From positions 7,709 to 71,708 of the forward strand of contig CAZCDO010000001.1 in the NCBI GenBank assembly GCA_964497135.1: DNA of 64,000 nucleotides, in the 5' to 3' direction. Under the pieces are notes generated by a model, which had not been told where the DNA came from, searched no databases, and was given only the letters and a program-made list of their open reading frames with translations. Below, in pieces: positions 54,182 to 62,018 of this stretch (the first letter of the stretch is position 1; each line of letters starts with the position of its first letter). This DNA is from CAIJXV01 sp964497135 (lineage in GTDB: Bacteria > Verrucomicrobiota > Kiritimatiellia > CAIKKV01 > CAIJXV01). The position numbers were made by a program, and so were the translations under genes.

Positions 54182-56110
54182 TTATCCTTTGAATTCAACC
54201 AACAGACTCGCATGGGGCCCCAGTTCAGCCTCGATCCTGCCGGATCGTGCAACAACGGGTTCGTCCGTCCAGAAATTTCGGCCGGTGCGGGACGACAGGC
54301 CCAACGCCTTGAGATCCAGGGATACCGGCTTCTTTCGATCGCTCCAGTTCACGAGAAGGATCCGGACCCCGTGCCCGACCCGCTGATGCCACTGGGCGGG
54401 ATATTGTGCCGAGAATAAATCCAGCGCCACCCCCGCGGTGCCCCGCTCCGCGGCAACAGTCCGCCGCACGAGGTCCAATCCGGCGCTATTGAGCCGGGTC
54501 AGATCGTCGGACAGATTCACCGCGCCGCCGGAGATAATGACCAGGCTGAGCAGGGTTCGTGCTTCGGCTAATCCCATGGTGGCCAGTTTGAGATCTTGCC
54601 AAGGGGCCCACGGCGCCTCCGGTTTGACGAAGACCGCGCACGGGTTGAGGCGCGCGAGGTCCGGGTCGTCGGAAGTCTCGGGACCGCGGGCGAGGGCGAA
54701 GTCCGGGTCATTTCCCCACCACCGTCCCTGTGCCCACCAGCGGGTGGCGATGGAGGCGACGTTCTCACACACGGAATCCCAGCGCGCATGGATGTCGCTG
54801 GAGGTGCGCGCTTCGTCCACCAGTGCGGCGCCGGCGTGAAAATCATAGCCGCACCCCATCAGCTTCGCCCGGCCCTTCATGCCGGCTCGGGCGGCCTCCA
54901 CCAGCATCCGGACAATGTGCCCGCGCGGCACCACCGGATCGGCGAAAATGGGGGCCTTGAGCGTTTGGATCAGGAAATCCAGCTTGAAGTACTGGTATCC
55001 CATGGACGCATATCGGTCGAACAAGTCATGGATCCATTGCCTGGCCTTGGGTACGGTCGGGTCGAGCACGAACCCGTGCCGCTGCATGCAGGTGAAGGCC
55101 ATGCAGGGCAGGCCGGAATTGCCGCGGGCCAGCATGTCCGGGTCCCATTGCGCAATGCGGGCATGCGGTTCCACGATGGATGGCGCGAACCAAAGCCCTG
55201 GCTCGAAGCCCAGGGCCGACAGCCGTTTGGCCATCCAGCCCATGCCGTGCGGGAAAAGCGGATTGGCATCCCATTCCCCATACGCATATTCCCAGCCATC
55301 GTCGATGATGATGCGCTTCACATGCCGGCGCAATACCGGGTCGGCGGCGATGAATTCCGCGTTTTTCAGCACGGCCTCTTCGCTGATGGTCCAGCGGTAA
55401 TAGTCCCAGGAGTTCCAACCCGCAACCGGATCGACCGGTTTTTTAGGCGGGGGAGATTGCGCTTCGGCCCAGGCCTCCATGAGGCCATGGCCATCGCCAT
55501 CGGCAAAGAGCGACACCGGTTCCGAGCGCGGGGCCTTTACGGCGCGCCCCGACAGCGGGGTCGTGACGGACAAGTCCTTGATCCCGTCGCGGATGCGGGC
55601 GGAGAGTCGCGTGGGGTTATCTTGCAGAAGGGGCAAACAGATTTGGAGCGTGATAGGACCCCGGGTGATCATCTGCTGATGATAACTCTCGATCGTTTCT
55701 TCCTTCAAAATGGGTAAAGGGATCAACCGGCAACCGCCGGCCGAGCGTCCCTGGAGGAGGAGATGGTCAGCCTTCAAGCGGGCGACGTTCAGCGGCGCCA
55801 GATCCGTCACGTGCGCCCCTTTCGTCAGACGGCCCTGCATGTCGATCCGCACACCGGAAACACCCCGGGTATTCCGCACGGCGTTGAATATCAGTTCCCA
55901 CCGGCCGGATCGCGTTCGACCCGTGAGGTGTACGATGTCCCCTTTTCGGGACGCACCGGTCCACGTCACCGGCTCGGACGCGCCGCCGTCGGACATGACG
56001 CGCGCCTCGCAACCCGCCAGGCGAAACCCCGGCAGTTCCAGCGCATATTCGGGCCGCCCCGGCGTGACCGTCAGCGCGATTTTGCCCCATCGGTGTTTAA
56101 AGGATTTCAT
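54182..56110 (-). CDS. GH36-like alpha-galactosidase / alpha-N-acetylgalactosaminidase
   Basis: A 642-residue protein starting at 56110 (GGAGA 10 nt upstream). An N-terminal beta-sandwich (about 1-230) is followed by a barrel: GWNSWDYYRWTISEE at about 240, IIIDDGWEYAYGEWDANPLFPHG, LGFEPGLWFAPSIVEPHA, and YQYFKLDFL with the nucleophile Asp near residue 377. DIHARWDS at about residue 445 supplies the acid/base aspartate. The late ISGGAVNLSDDL motif is also characteristic of the clan. These motifs fit family GH36/melibiase of clan D, releasing terminal alpha-galactose or GalNAc. There is no signal peptide. It is the first gene of operon C, about 58 bp downstream of an AraC-type operator, with a lipoprotein and a flavoprotein after it. 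Confidence 0.82.
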   Translation of the reverse strand: MKSFKHRWGKIALTVTPGRPEYALELPGFRLAGCEARVMSDGGASEPVTWTGASRKGDIVHLTGRTRSGRWELIFNAVRNTRGVSGVRIDMQGRLTKGAHVTDLAPLNVARLKADHLLLQGRSAGGCRLIPLPILKEETIESYHQQMITRGPITLQICLPLLQDNPTRLSARIRDGIKDLSVTTPLSGRAVKAPRSEPVSLFADGDGHGLMEAWAEAQSPPPKKPVDPVAGWNSWDYYRWTISEEAVLKNAEFIAADPVLRRHVKRIIIDDGWEYAYGEWDANPLFPHGMGWMAKRLSALGFEPGLWFAPSIVEPHARIAQWDPDMLARGNSGLPCMAFTCMQRHGFVLDPTVPKARQWIHDLFDRYASMGYQYFKLDFLIQTLKAPIFADPVVPRGHIVRMLVEAARAGMKGRAKLMGCGYDFHAGAALVDEARTSSDIHARWDSVCENVASIATRWWAQGRWWGNDPDFALARGPETSDDPDLARLNPCAVFVKPEAPWAPWQDLKLATMGLAEARTLLSLVIISGGAVNLSDDLTRLNSAGLDLVRRTVAAERGTAGVALDLFSAQYPAQWHQRVGHGVRILLVNWSDRKKPVSLDLKALGLSSRTGRNFWTDEPVVARSGRIEAELGPHASLLVEFKG

Positions 56111-56167
56111 CGATAGACGTCTCTCCTGAAACGAATATTGTGGAACTTGCCGTCCCAATCATCAAGG

Positions 56168-56201
56168 CGCGATTTATGATATTTACATCCAATTCATGAT
56201 C
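56168..56201 (-). promoter_or_regulatory. AraC-type operator of operon C
   Basis: On the minus strand the half-sites GATCATGAATTGGA (56201-56188) and TATCATAAATCGCG (56181-56168) are 20 bp apart and each match the consensus TRTCAWAAAATGSA at 11 of 14 positions. A -10-like AATATT lies at about offset 62 and the start codon at 56110. This copy is weaker than the two in operons A and B, but the spacing is identical and it is correctly placed. Confidence 0.55.
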
Positions 56202-56287
56202 CAGTTCTACTTTTTGTCGGGGCCGTCATATCCCACGAGGTCCGACAACAGCGGGGCCAAGGAACGGCGGAGACCGCCGGTATGGAG

Positions 56288-56305
56288 ATGGCCGTCCACG
56301 GCCAT
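56288..56305. repeat. Perfect intergenic palindrome
   Basis: ATGGCCGT and ACGGCCAT flank CC. It resembles the GGCCGT hairpin at 57963-57980 and belongs to the repeat-rich region 56226-56450 that follows the break in the XRE gene. Confidence 0.55.
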
Positions 56306-56331
56306 TATAATGGGGGGGCGGTTGGGGAGTA

Positions 56332-56364
56332 TTTTCACGCAGAGCCGCAGAGGTCGCGGAGGAT
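56332..56364 (-). repeat. CTGCG-type interspersed repeat
   Basis: Words CACGCAGAG, CCGCAGAGG and CGCGGAGG follow one another. On the minus strand this reads like the element at 2704-2736. Short repeats of this kind are scattered between genes in many PVC genomes. There is no coding sense. Confidence 0.5.
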
Positions 56365-56379
56365 AGAGCCAGAAAAGAA

Positions 56380-56400
56380 GGACGCGCGACGAGCGCTCCC
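56380..56400. repeat. GACGAGCGCTCC-type interspersed repeat, copy 1
   Basis: The stretch containing GACGCGCGACGAGCGCTCCC has the same core as GACGCGACGGAGCGCC in 57981-58006. I treat the two as members of one short repeat family. Both are next to small palindromes. Confidence 0.4.
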
Positions 56401-56447
56401 GAAACGGGATCGTCCGTCACGCGTCCGGTTCCCGGTCTTAATTCAGT

Positions 56448-56549
56448 GGTTTTTGCCAGATCTCGTTGGGTCAGACCGGCTTTTTGCCGCATGGCGACCA
56501 ACCGGGCAAGCACCTGCTGGTACTCCGGACTGTGAATGGACTTGCGCAT
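56448..56549 (-). pseudogene. XRE-type HTH regulator, 5' fragment only
   Basis: From an ATG at 56549 about 34 residues are recognisable: RKSIHSPEYQQVLARLVAM and RQKAGLTQRDLAKT, the start and first recognition helix of an XRE-family helix-turn-helix protein. After that the frame continues into repeat DNA with no family resemblance (to 56226), so the gene has lost its second half. It is a remnant; any full-length copy would have needed about 40 more residues of helix-turn-helix and beyond. Confidence 0.6.
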
Positions 56550-56634
56550 GGCCCCACTTATCCCGTCCTCTTCCACAAGACGGGTGTTCCTGGCTTTTCA
56601 ATGATTCTTCGGCAAATTGGTGCAACCAGAGTTA

Positions 56635-57774
56635 TCAGGGCAGACCCAATTCCCGGCAAAAAGTCGCGAAGGGAAGGACGCGGGTGCCGGATTCTGCGTT
56701 ACCGAAATCCTTTTCTCCGAGATGCACTTGGTAAAACAGGGGGATTTCCGTTCGTTCCCGAAAATAGCGGCAGGCGGGGGATGCGTTTCGGTCGCCACTC
56801 TTGCACTCGACGGCAAATTCTGCACGCCCATCGCGCAAAACAACAAAATCAATCTCCCGCTTATCCGTGTCCCGGATAAACCTCAATTCCATGGCATGGC
56901 CCTGGGTATCTTCCTTAAAGTGACAGTATTTCAGCAGATGGCCGGCCACCAAGTTCTCAAATCGGGCTCCCGGAGCTTCAATGCGCGACCAGTCCCAGAA
57001 ATATAATTTCCGCTCTTTTCTGACGGCGCGGATTCGCTTGGCGCCAAAAGGAGGAATGCGGTAGGTCAGGTATAATCGGTCGAAGATGTCGAGCCAGCGT
57101 TCAACACTCTCGTGCGCCACTTGAAGGAGTTGACTCAAGCTGTTTATTGAGAGTGGGGAACCGACACAGGCGGGCAGGTGACTCAGAAGCAGTTCCAGCA
57201 GAGACACCTCGCGCACATGTTCCAGGTCGCGCAGATCCTCTCGCAAAACCCGATCCGAATGCTCACGTAACCACCGACGATGAAAGCGATCATTAGCTTT
57301 CAGCAAGGGTTCCGGGAAACCTCCGAACCGGAGTAATTGATCGATCGTAACCGGGTCGGATGTCGCATTGCATTCCGTGATTGAGAAGGGATGAAGGCGG
57401 TAATAATGATACCGCCCTTGTAAAGAGTCCCCTCCTTTTCGATAATAGTCCAATCTGGCCGAGCCGGTCACAATAAAGGAAATCGAATTTTTATTTTTGT
57501 CGTACAACCCCTTCACCAGGTTGCGCCACCGTGCAAACTTATGGATTTCATCCAAAATGAGACGCGATTGACCCGACGGGAACCGTCCGGCGATCAGGTT
57601 GTCGCGATCCGCAGGTGCATCCCAACTCAGATAAGCCGGAGAGGATTCGCCAGGGTTTCCGGGCAACAAGGACAAAGCGAATGTTGTTTTCCCCACCTGG
57701 CGCGGTCCGCCGATGAACACCATTTTGCTTTTAAGATCGGCTTCGACATCATCCTTAAGGTAGCGTGGTTGCAT
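56635..57774 (-). CDS. AAA_14/DUF4143 family ATPase
   Basis: A 379-residue protein starting at ATG 57774 with AAAGG upstream. Walker A GGPRQVGKTTF lies at residues 22-32, Walker B SRLILDEIHKFARW at about 71-84, a sensor-like SFIVTGSARLDYY near 105-117 and a helical DUF4143 region from about 190 on. The C-terminal third has a restriction-enzyme-like core (REIDFVVLRDGRAEFAVECKSGD, about 310-335; the E-x-K motif is visible). Members of this group act as stand-alone ATPases linked to defence or mobile DNA; a defined activity is not known. Its promoter region (57775-57853) is full of small palindromes, suggesting autoregulation. Confidence 0.82.
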   Translation of the reverse strand: MQPRYLKDDVEADLKSKMVFIGGPRQVGKTTFALSLLPGNPGESSPAYLSWDAPADRDNLIAGRFPSGQSRLILDEIHKFARWRNLVKGLYDKNKNSISFIVTGSARLDYYRKGGDSLQGRYHYYRLHPFSITECNATSDPVTIDQLLRFGGFPEPLLKANDRFHRRWLREHSDRVLREDLRDLEHVREVSLLELLLSHLPACVGSPLSINSLSQLLQVAHESVERWLDIFDRLYLTYRIPPFGAKRIRAVRKERKLYFWDWSRIEAPGARFENLVAGHLLKYCHFKEDTQGHAMELRFIRDTDKREIDFVVLRDGRAEFAVECKSGDRNASPACRYFRERTEIPLFYQVHLGEKDFGNAESGTRVLPFATFCRELGLP

Positions 57775-57804
57775 TGGAAAACCTTTTCATTGAAACGTTA
57801 GTAA

Positions 57805-57853
57805 ATTAGTATTAAGACTAATATACTCATGAGTAATTTAGAGTCAACTCTAA
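57805..57853. promoter_or_regulatory. Palindrome cluster in front of the DUF4143 ATPase gene
   Basis: Three palindromes in 49 bp: ATTAGT/ACTAAT at 57805-57822 around a 6-bp centre, TACTCATGAGTA at 57824-57835, and TTAGAGT/ACTCTAA at 57838-57853 around CA. They are AT-rich, unlike the surroundings, and lie 31-79 bp upstream of the minus-strand start. This is the position of a promoter with operators. Confidence 0.5.
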
Positions 57854-57962
57854 AAAATGGCTCAGGCTACCTCGAGGCGCATAACTGTGGTTCGGTTTGT
57901 TCAGGCGCGTCGACAAGCGGCGGCCCTACGAAGACGATGTAATCCCCTCCGACGTGATGGAG

Positions 57963-58006
57963 ACGGCCGTCCCCGGCCGTGGACGCGACGGAGCGCCATC
58001 CCTCCA
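57963..58006. repeat. GGCCGT hairpin plus GACGGAGCGCC interspersed repeat
   Basis: ACGGCC and GGCCGT form a hairpin at 57963-57980; the sequence then continues into the GACGCGACGGAGCGCC-type word shared with 56380-56400. The rest of 57854-58115 contains no recognisable gene (a 68-codon minus-strand frame there has no family character). Confidence 0.45.
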
Positions 58007-58115
58007 GAGAGCAAGGTTTAATTGTTTGTCGTGAACCGGCCGACATCGATTGAAAATTGTTGGGGCGAAGCACATAGTCGTGGACCTTGGATCGGACAAA
58101 ATGTAATAATACCTA

Positions 58116-60359
58116 ATGATCCCATCGCTTTCTCAATCCTCGTTCCTGCAGGTTTTACCTGACGATGTGGCGGTTGTGGCACGGGATCATTTCGGGGAAC
58201 CCACCGGCTATCGCATTGTCCTTCGGGGCGACATCCTGCCGGATGGCACGTTTGGCGACACCTGGTTCATCGTTAACGACACGAGGGTGGGGGTGATTGC
58301 CTGTGCGCCGGGAGCCGCCCCGGTTCTGGTCCTTCAACAGACCCTCGAGGCCACCGACCAGTTGAGTCTGATCCCGGGCTTGAGCGCCGGCGTGGTCGAG
58401 CTGACCCGGCGCGACCTTCGGGAACGCCTGCTCCGCGTGTCCAATGCGCGCCAGAAGGATTTCGGCGATGCGGTTCAATTGATCAACCTCTGGATCAAGG
58501 AAAAAGCCTGGAAACCCGAACAATTGGATGCCCGGCGCCTGGTCTGTTCCCGCTGTGGCCGGCCCTTGCCCGACACGATGACCGTTTGTCCGCATTGCCT
58601 GGACAAACGTCAACTGATCCTCCGCGTGTTGGCCTTTCTCAAACCCTACAAACTCGAAGCCGGGCTGTTATTCCTCTTCATGATTGCCAGTTCTCTCGTC
58701 GGACTGGTCAGTCCGTATCTCGGTAAGATTCTGATCGACGAGGTGCTCGCCCCCCTCCGGAATTTTCACTGGCTCCCGTTTCTGGTGATCATCATGGTGA
58801 TTTTGGTCGTGATCCAGACCGGCATCGATATGCTCACGGGAAAAACCGCGGCGCGGATCGGGGCCTGGACGATTTGCGATGTTCGGGCCACGATGTTTCA
58901 CCGGCTTCAGGAGCTTTCGCTGGCGTTCCATGCCCGCCATTCGTCGGGCGCCCTGATCACCCGGGTGAATCAGGACACCGGCCAGTTGCAGACCCTGCTG
59001 GTCGAATTCATTCCCTATGGCATCAGTTGTATTCTGACCGCCATCGGCATCCTGGCCCTGCTGTTGCACCTGTCCTGGTTTCTAACCTTGTTCGTTTTGG
59101 CGCCCATCGTGGGAATTGTTGTTTTGGTGTGGAAAGTATTTCCCCGGTTTCATATTTACTGGACGCGCACGTATGAACAGCGTTCCCGGCTGGCGGGTTT
59201 TGTCGATAATGTCGTCAACGGGGTCCGGGTCGTCAAGGTCTTCGCCCAGGAGCAGGCGGAGCGAGGACGCTTTGACCGGCATAACACCCGGTTCCGGGAC
59301 ACGGCCTTCGAAGCCGATGTTCAGTTTGCCACGTTCATCCCTCTCCTGCACCTGATCGTCATGATCTGCACTCCGACGGTCTGGCTGGTGGGAGGCATTT
59401 TGATATTTAAGGGACGCATGACGTTGGGCGGGGTGGTCGCCTTCACTGGATATATCGGCCTGTTATTCCGGCCGGTGATCATCTTAACCCGCCTCGCCCA
59501 GCTCATTCCCAATACGCTGGCGGCCGCCGGGCGCGTGTTCGATATTATCGACACCGAACCGGAGATCGCCGACGCGCCCGACGCCGTGCCCATGCCCGAT
59601 CTGCGGGGCGAGATCGAGTTGCGCGACGTATCGTTCGGGTACGATTCCGTCAAACCGATTTTGCAAAATGTGTCCATGCATATCGCACCCCGCGAGATGG
59701 TGGGTCTGGTGGGTCCCTCCGGGGCCGGCAAGAGTACCACCATCAACCTGATCTGCCGCCTGTTCGATGTCTCGGCGGGACAAATTCTGGTGGATGGGGT
59801 GGATATCCGCAAGATCCGGTACAGCGATCTGCGCCGCCAGATTGGGATGGTGATGCAGGAGACGTTTCTGCTCAGCGGCACCATCGCCGAGAATATCGCC
59901 TATGCCCGCCCCTCGGCCACGATGATCGAAATCATCCAGGCGGCCAAGGCCGCCAATGCGCACGATTTCATCATCGCCAAGCCGGATGGCTATGACACGG
60001 AGATCACCCAGGGCGGGGCCAATCTGTCCACGGGCGAAAAACAACGACTTTCCATCGCCCGTGCGATCCTCTGTAAGCCGAAGATTTTGATCCTGGACGA
60101 AGCCACCGCCAGCGTGGATCTCGAGACCGAGAAAGCGATCCAGGAGGCGATTGCCCGGCTGGTCAGCGAACGCACCACGATCGCGATCGCACACCGGCTG
60201 TCCACCTTGCGAAATGCCCGGCGCCTGGTGGTCATGGAAAAGGGGAAAGTGGTCGAATGCGGCACCCACGAGGAGCTATTGAAAAAAGAGGATGGGGTGT
60301 ACAACCGGTTGGCCAAATTGCACCAGGAAACCTCCAACGTCAGGGTGGTCGATCGATGA
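58116..60359 (+). CDS. ABC exporter with N-terminal domain and zinc-ribbon linker
   Basis: A 747-residue half-transporter of the ABC exporter type. Residues 1-140 are a soluble domain (VLPDDVAVVARDHFGEPTGYRI and further). Then comes a zinc ribbon, VCSRCGRPLPDTMTVCPHC, with four cysteines at about 144, 147, 159 and 162. Six transmembrane helices follow (about 180-470; first KPYKLEAGLLFLFMIASSLV). The ATPase domain has Walker A VGPSGAGKSTT (about 532-542), signature LSTGEKQRLSIARA (about 632) and Walker B ILILDEATA (about 655). The signature reads LSTGE instead of LSGGQ. Start 58116 lacks a clear ribosome-binding site. It overlaps the DUF1854 gene by ATGA. This pair is known from other bacteria, where DUF1854 has been linked to cyanophycin loci, but no cyanophycin gene is visible here. 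Confidence 0.85.
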   Translation: MIPSLSQSSFLQVLPDDVAVVARDHFGEPTGYRIVLRGDILPDGTFGDTWFIVNDTRVGVIACAPGAAPVLVLQQTLEATDQLSLIPGLSAGVVELTRRDLRERLLRVSNARQKDFGDAVQLINLWIKEKAWKPEQLDARRLVCSRCGRPLPDTMTVCPHCLDKRQLILRVLAFLKPYKLEAGLLFLFMIASSLVGLVSPYLGKILIDEVLAPLRNFHWLPFLVIIMVILVVIQTGIDMLTGKTAARIGAWTICDVRATMFHRLQELSLAFHARHSSGALITRVNQDTGQLQTLLVEFIPYGISCILTAIGILALLLHLSWFLTLFVLAPIVGIVVLVWKVFPRFHIYWTRTYEQRSRLAGFVDNVVNGVRVVKVFAQEQAERGRFDRHNTRFRDTAFEADVQFATFIPLLHLIVMICTPTVWLVGGILIFKGRMTLGGVVAFTGYIGLLFRPVIILTRLAQLIPNTLAAAGRVFDIIDTEPEIADAPDAVPMPDLRGEIELRDVSFGYDSVKPILQNVSMHIAPREMVGLVGPSGAGKSTTINLICRLFDVSAGQILVDGVDIRKIRYSDLRRQIGMVMQETFLLSGTIAENIAYARPSATMIEIIQAAKAANAHDFIIAKPDGYDTEITQGGANLSTGEKQRLSIARAILCKPKILILDEATASVDLETEKAIQEAIARLVSERTTIAIAHRLSTLRNARRLVVMEKGKVVECGTHEELLKKEDGVYNRLAKLHQETSNVRVVDR

Positions 60360-60844
60360 ACGAACTTCGGATGCTGACGCCTGCGAATTGCCGATTCTCC
60401 CGTTCCGCCGACGGCCTCCTGCGGGTCGAGATCGCGGAGGTTCTGTGCGTCCGCCAGGCCGTGCTCCGCCGTTTGTTTCCGCTCCGCGACCCGCAGAGCT
60501 TCATTTCGGTCGCCGATGGGAAGGAAGAGGTCGGGATCATCGAGGACGTGTCGGGCTTCGACTCCCCCACGCGGCGCCTGATCCAGGCGGAACTCGATTT
60601 TTTTTATGCCGTGCCCGAGATCCTGGAGATCGAGCTGTTGAAGGAAGAGTTCGGTTATTTTCACTGGAAAGTCAAAACCGACCGGGGGTCCCGCGAGTTC
60701 TTCGTCAAGGGCCGCACGGAGAATGTCCGATGGTTACACCCCGCAGGAATGATCGTCACGGATATTCATAACAGCCGGTATCAAATCCCGGATCCCGCCG
60801 GCCTGTCTCCCGCCAGCCGCCACCGTTTGGACCAGGTGTATTGA
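60356..60844 (+). CDS. DUF1854 family protein, ABC exporter partner
   Basis: A 162-residue cytoplasmic protein coupled to the exporter by an ATGA overlap (60356). The pattern LCVRQAVLRRLFPLRDPQSF, SVADGKEEVGIIEDV, LDFFYAVPEILEIELLKEEFGYFHWKV and EFFVKGRTENVRWL is that of DUF1854, including the final DIHNSRYQIPD. Such proteins occur next to ABC transporters with zinc-ribbon linkers and probably regulate or assemble them; the reaction is unknown. The transcript probably ends at a hairpin near 60903. Confidence 0.85.
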   Translation: MNELRMLTPANCRFSRSADGLLRVEIAEVLCVRQAVLRRLFPLRDPQSFISVADGKEEVGIIEDVSGFDSPTRRLIQAELDFFYAVPEILEIELLKEEFGYFHWKVKTDRGSREFFVKGRTENVRWLHPAGMIVTDIHNSRYQIPDPAGLSPASRHRLDQVY

Positions 60845-61257
60845 TTCTTCACCCCGAGGAGGGGATCGAGAGGGAGAGAGAACCCACCCCGCCCTGCGGG
60901 CACCCCTCCCGAGAGGGGATTTCCGGCTTTTTCTCCCCCTGTGGAGGCGGATGGTGGCCGCCTTCTTCTCACCTCTTTCTCCCAGATCCCGCGACCATCG
61001 CTCGCGGCCACAGAAGACTCAAGCGTTTGGATGGGGATCAGTTATTTTTCTGGGTCCCTCCAGTGGATGGGTACCGCAGGCCGGGGTGGGTTAAGATCTT
61101 TTTAAAACCTTACCCACATTGGGAGTGACGATCTCTGTGTCGTCCGCCCGGGTCGTGCAAGAATCGTGCGGGACCCCCGGCTGTCCGGGGGCAGGAAAAC
61201 AGGTGACAGGATCCGAATTCGGGTCTATATTTGCACCTATATCCAGTGAGGTGAAAC
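60845..61257. other. Non-coding gap with hairpins
   Basis: No ORF with family character in 412 bp. Visible elements: GCCC/GGGC (60891-60901), CCCCTC/GAGGGG with a CCGA loop (60903-60918) followed by a short T-run, GTGGGT...ACCCAC around a T-rich centre (61086-61117), and a perfect CCCCCGG/CCGGGGG stem (61174-61191). The first pair could end the exporter operon. The rest resembles interspersed palindromic repeats. The promoter of the Phd/ParE pair must lie near 61200-61250, where CTATAT is repeated. Confidence 0.45.
60903..60935 (+). terminator. Candidate intrinsic terminator of the exporter operon
   Basis: A six-pair stem CCCCTC/GAGGGG (loop CCGA) at 60903-60918 is followed within 10 nt by a CTTTTTCT stretch. 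The stem is short and the T-run is displaced, so the call is tentative. Confidence 0.3.
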
Positions 61258-61542
61258 ATGAATATCGCGACTGCCATTGAACCGATCACGGAACTCAAGG
61301 CCCACAGTGCCCAGCTTATTCGGCGGGTGCAAACCTCGGGACAACCGATCATGATTACGCAGAACGGAAGAGCCACCGCCGTTTTGCAAAACGTGGAAAC
61401 GTATGAGGAACAGCGGCGTACGCTTTTATTGCTGAAGTTCCTCGCGCAAGGGGATCTGGAACTGAAGCGTGACGAAGGCATTTCCCATGCCGACGCGCGA
61501 AAGCATTTCGGCGAGACGTTGAGGGGCCTGTCCAATGCCTGA
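61258..61542 (+). CDS. Phd/YefM-type antitoxin
   Basis: A 94-residue protein starting at ATG 61258 with GAGGTG upstream. The N-terminal half has the Phd/YefM fold (PITELKAHSAQLIRRVQTSG, then PIMITQNGRATAVLQNVETYE); the second half is helical and acidic (FLAQGDLELKRDEGISHADARKHF) and should wrap the toxin. It precedes the toxin with an 8-nt overlap, the common order for this class, and should repress its own promoter. Confidence 0.9.
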   Translation: MNIATAIEPITELKAHSAQLIRRVQTSGQPIMITQNGRATAVLQNVETYEEQRRTLLLLKFLAQGDLELKRDEGISHADARKHFGETLRGLSNA

Positions 61543-61867
61543 TCGGTATGGCATCGAATGGGCCCCCAGCGCCCGGGGCGATCTGGATACGATCTTGGAG
61601 TACATCGCGACCCGGGATTGCGTGGAAGCCGCGGGCGAGGTCCATGACAAGTTGCTTCACAGGATCGAAAGTCTCGCCACGTATCCCGCGCGTTGCCGCA
61701 TCCCCCCCGAGCTGAAAGAGGTGGGCATCGTCGAATTCCGGGAGTTGATAATGGCCCCTTACAGCGTTTTTTTTCGTATCCGTCAAGGGACGGTGGGCAT
61801 TGTCGGCATTTGGGATCGTCGGCGCAATCTGCAGGACCTCCTTCTGGAACGTGTGTTGCGTGTGTAG
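61535..61867 (+). CDS. ParE/RelE-type toxin
   Basis: A 110-residue toxin: WAPSARGDLDTILEYIA at the N-terminus, then EAAGEVHDKLLHRIESLATYP, and a beta-sheet end with FRELIMAPYSVFFRIRQGTVGIVGIWDRRRNL. This is the ParE/RelE plan. Positively charged positions usual for RelE ribosome cleavage are not obvious, so a gyrase-type (ParE) target is also possible. It is translationally coupled to the antitoxin. Confidence 0.9.
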   Translation: MPDRYGIEWAPSARGDLDTILEYIATRDCVEAAGEVHDKLLHRIESLATYPARCRIPPELKEVGIVEFRELIMAPYSVFFRIRQGTVGIVGIWDRRRNLQDLLLERVLRV

Positions 61868-61900
61868 GGCAGGTTGGGTAACAGAGTGCCCGTCTTCGAG

Positions 61901-61950
61901 TAGGTCGGCCATCCCTGGCCGACTCCGGTCAGGCAAGGATGCCCGACCTA
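61901..61950. repeat. TAGGTCGG imperfect inverted repeat
   Basis: The left arm TAGGTCGGCCATCCCTGG and the right arm (minus strand TAGGTCGGGCATCCTTGC) are similar at about 18 of 22 bases, facing each other over a short spacer. It sits between the toxin gene and the minus-strand glycosidase gene, where it could end transcription from both sides. The design resembles interspersed palindromic repeats of this phylum. Confidence 0.5.
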
Positions 61951-62018
61951 CGGCTTTTCGTCTCGGTTCCTCCCGAGGCGGGTTATTTCAAAGTGGAACC
62001 CGATGGGGCCCAACCCAG

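Noticed and set aside
57867..58073. 68-codon minus-strand frame between the ATPase and the exporter
   Set aside because: Lies across the GGCCGT hairpin and interspersed repeats; no ribosome-binding site or family resemblance.
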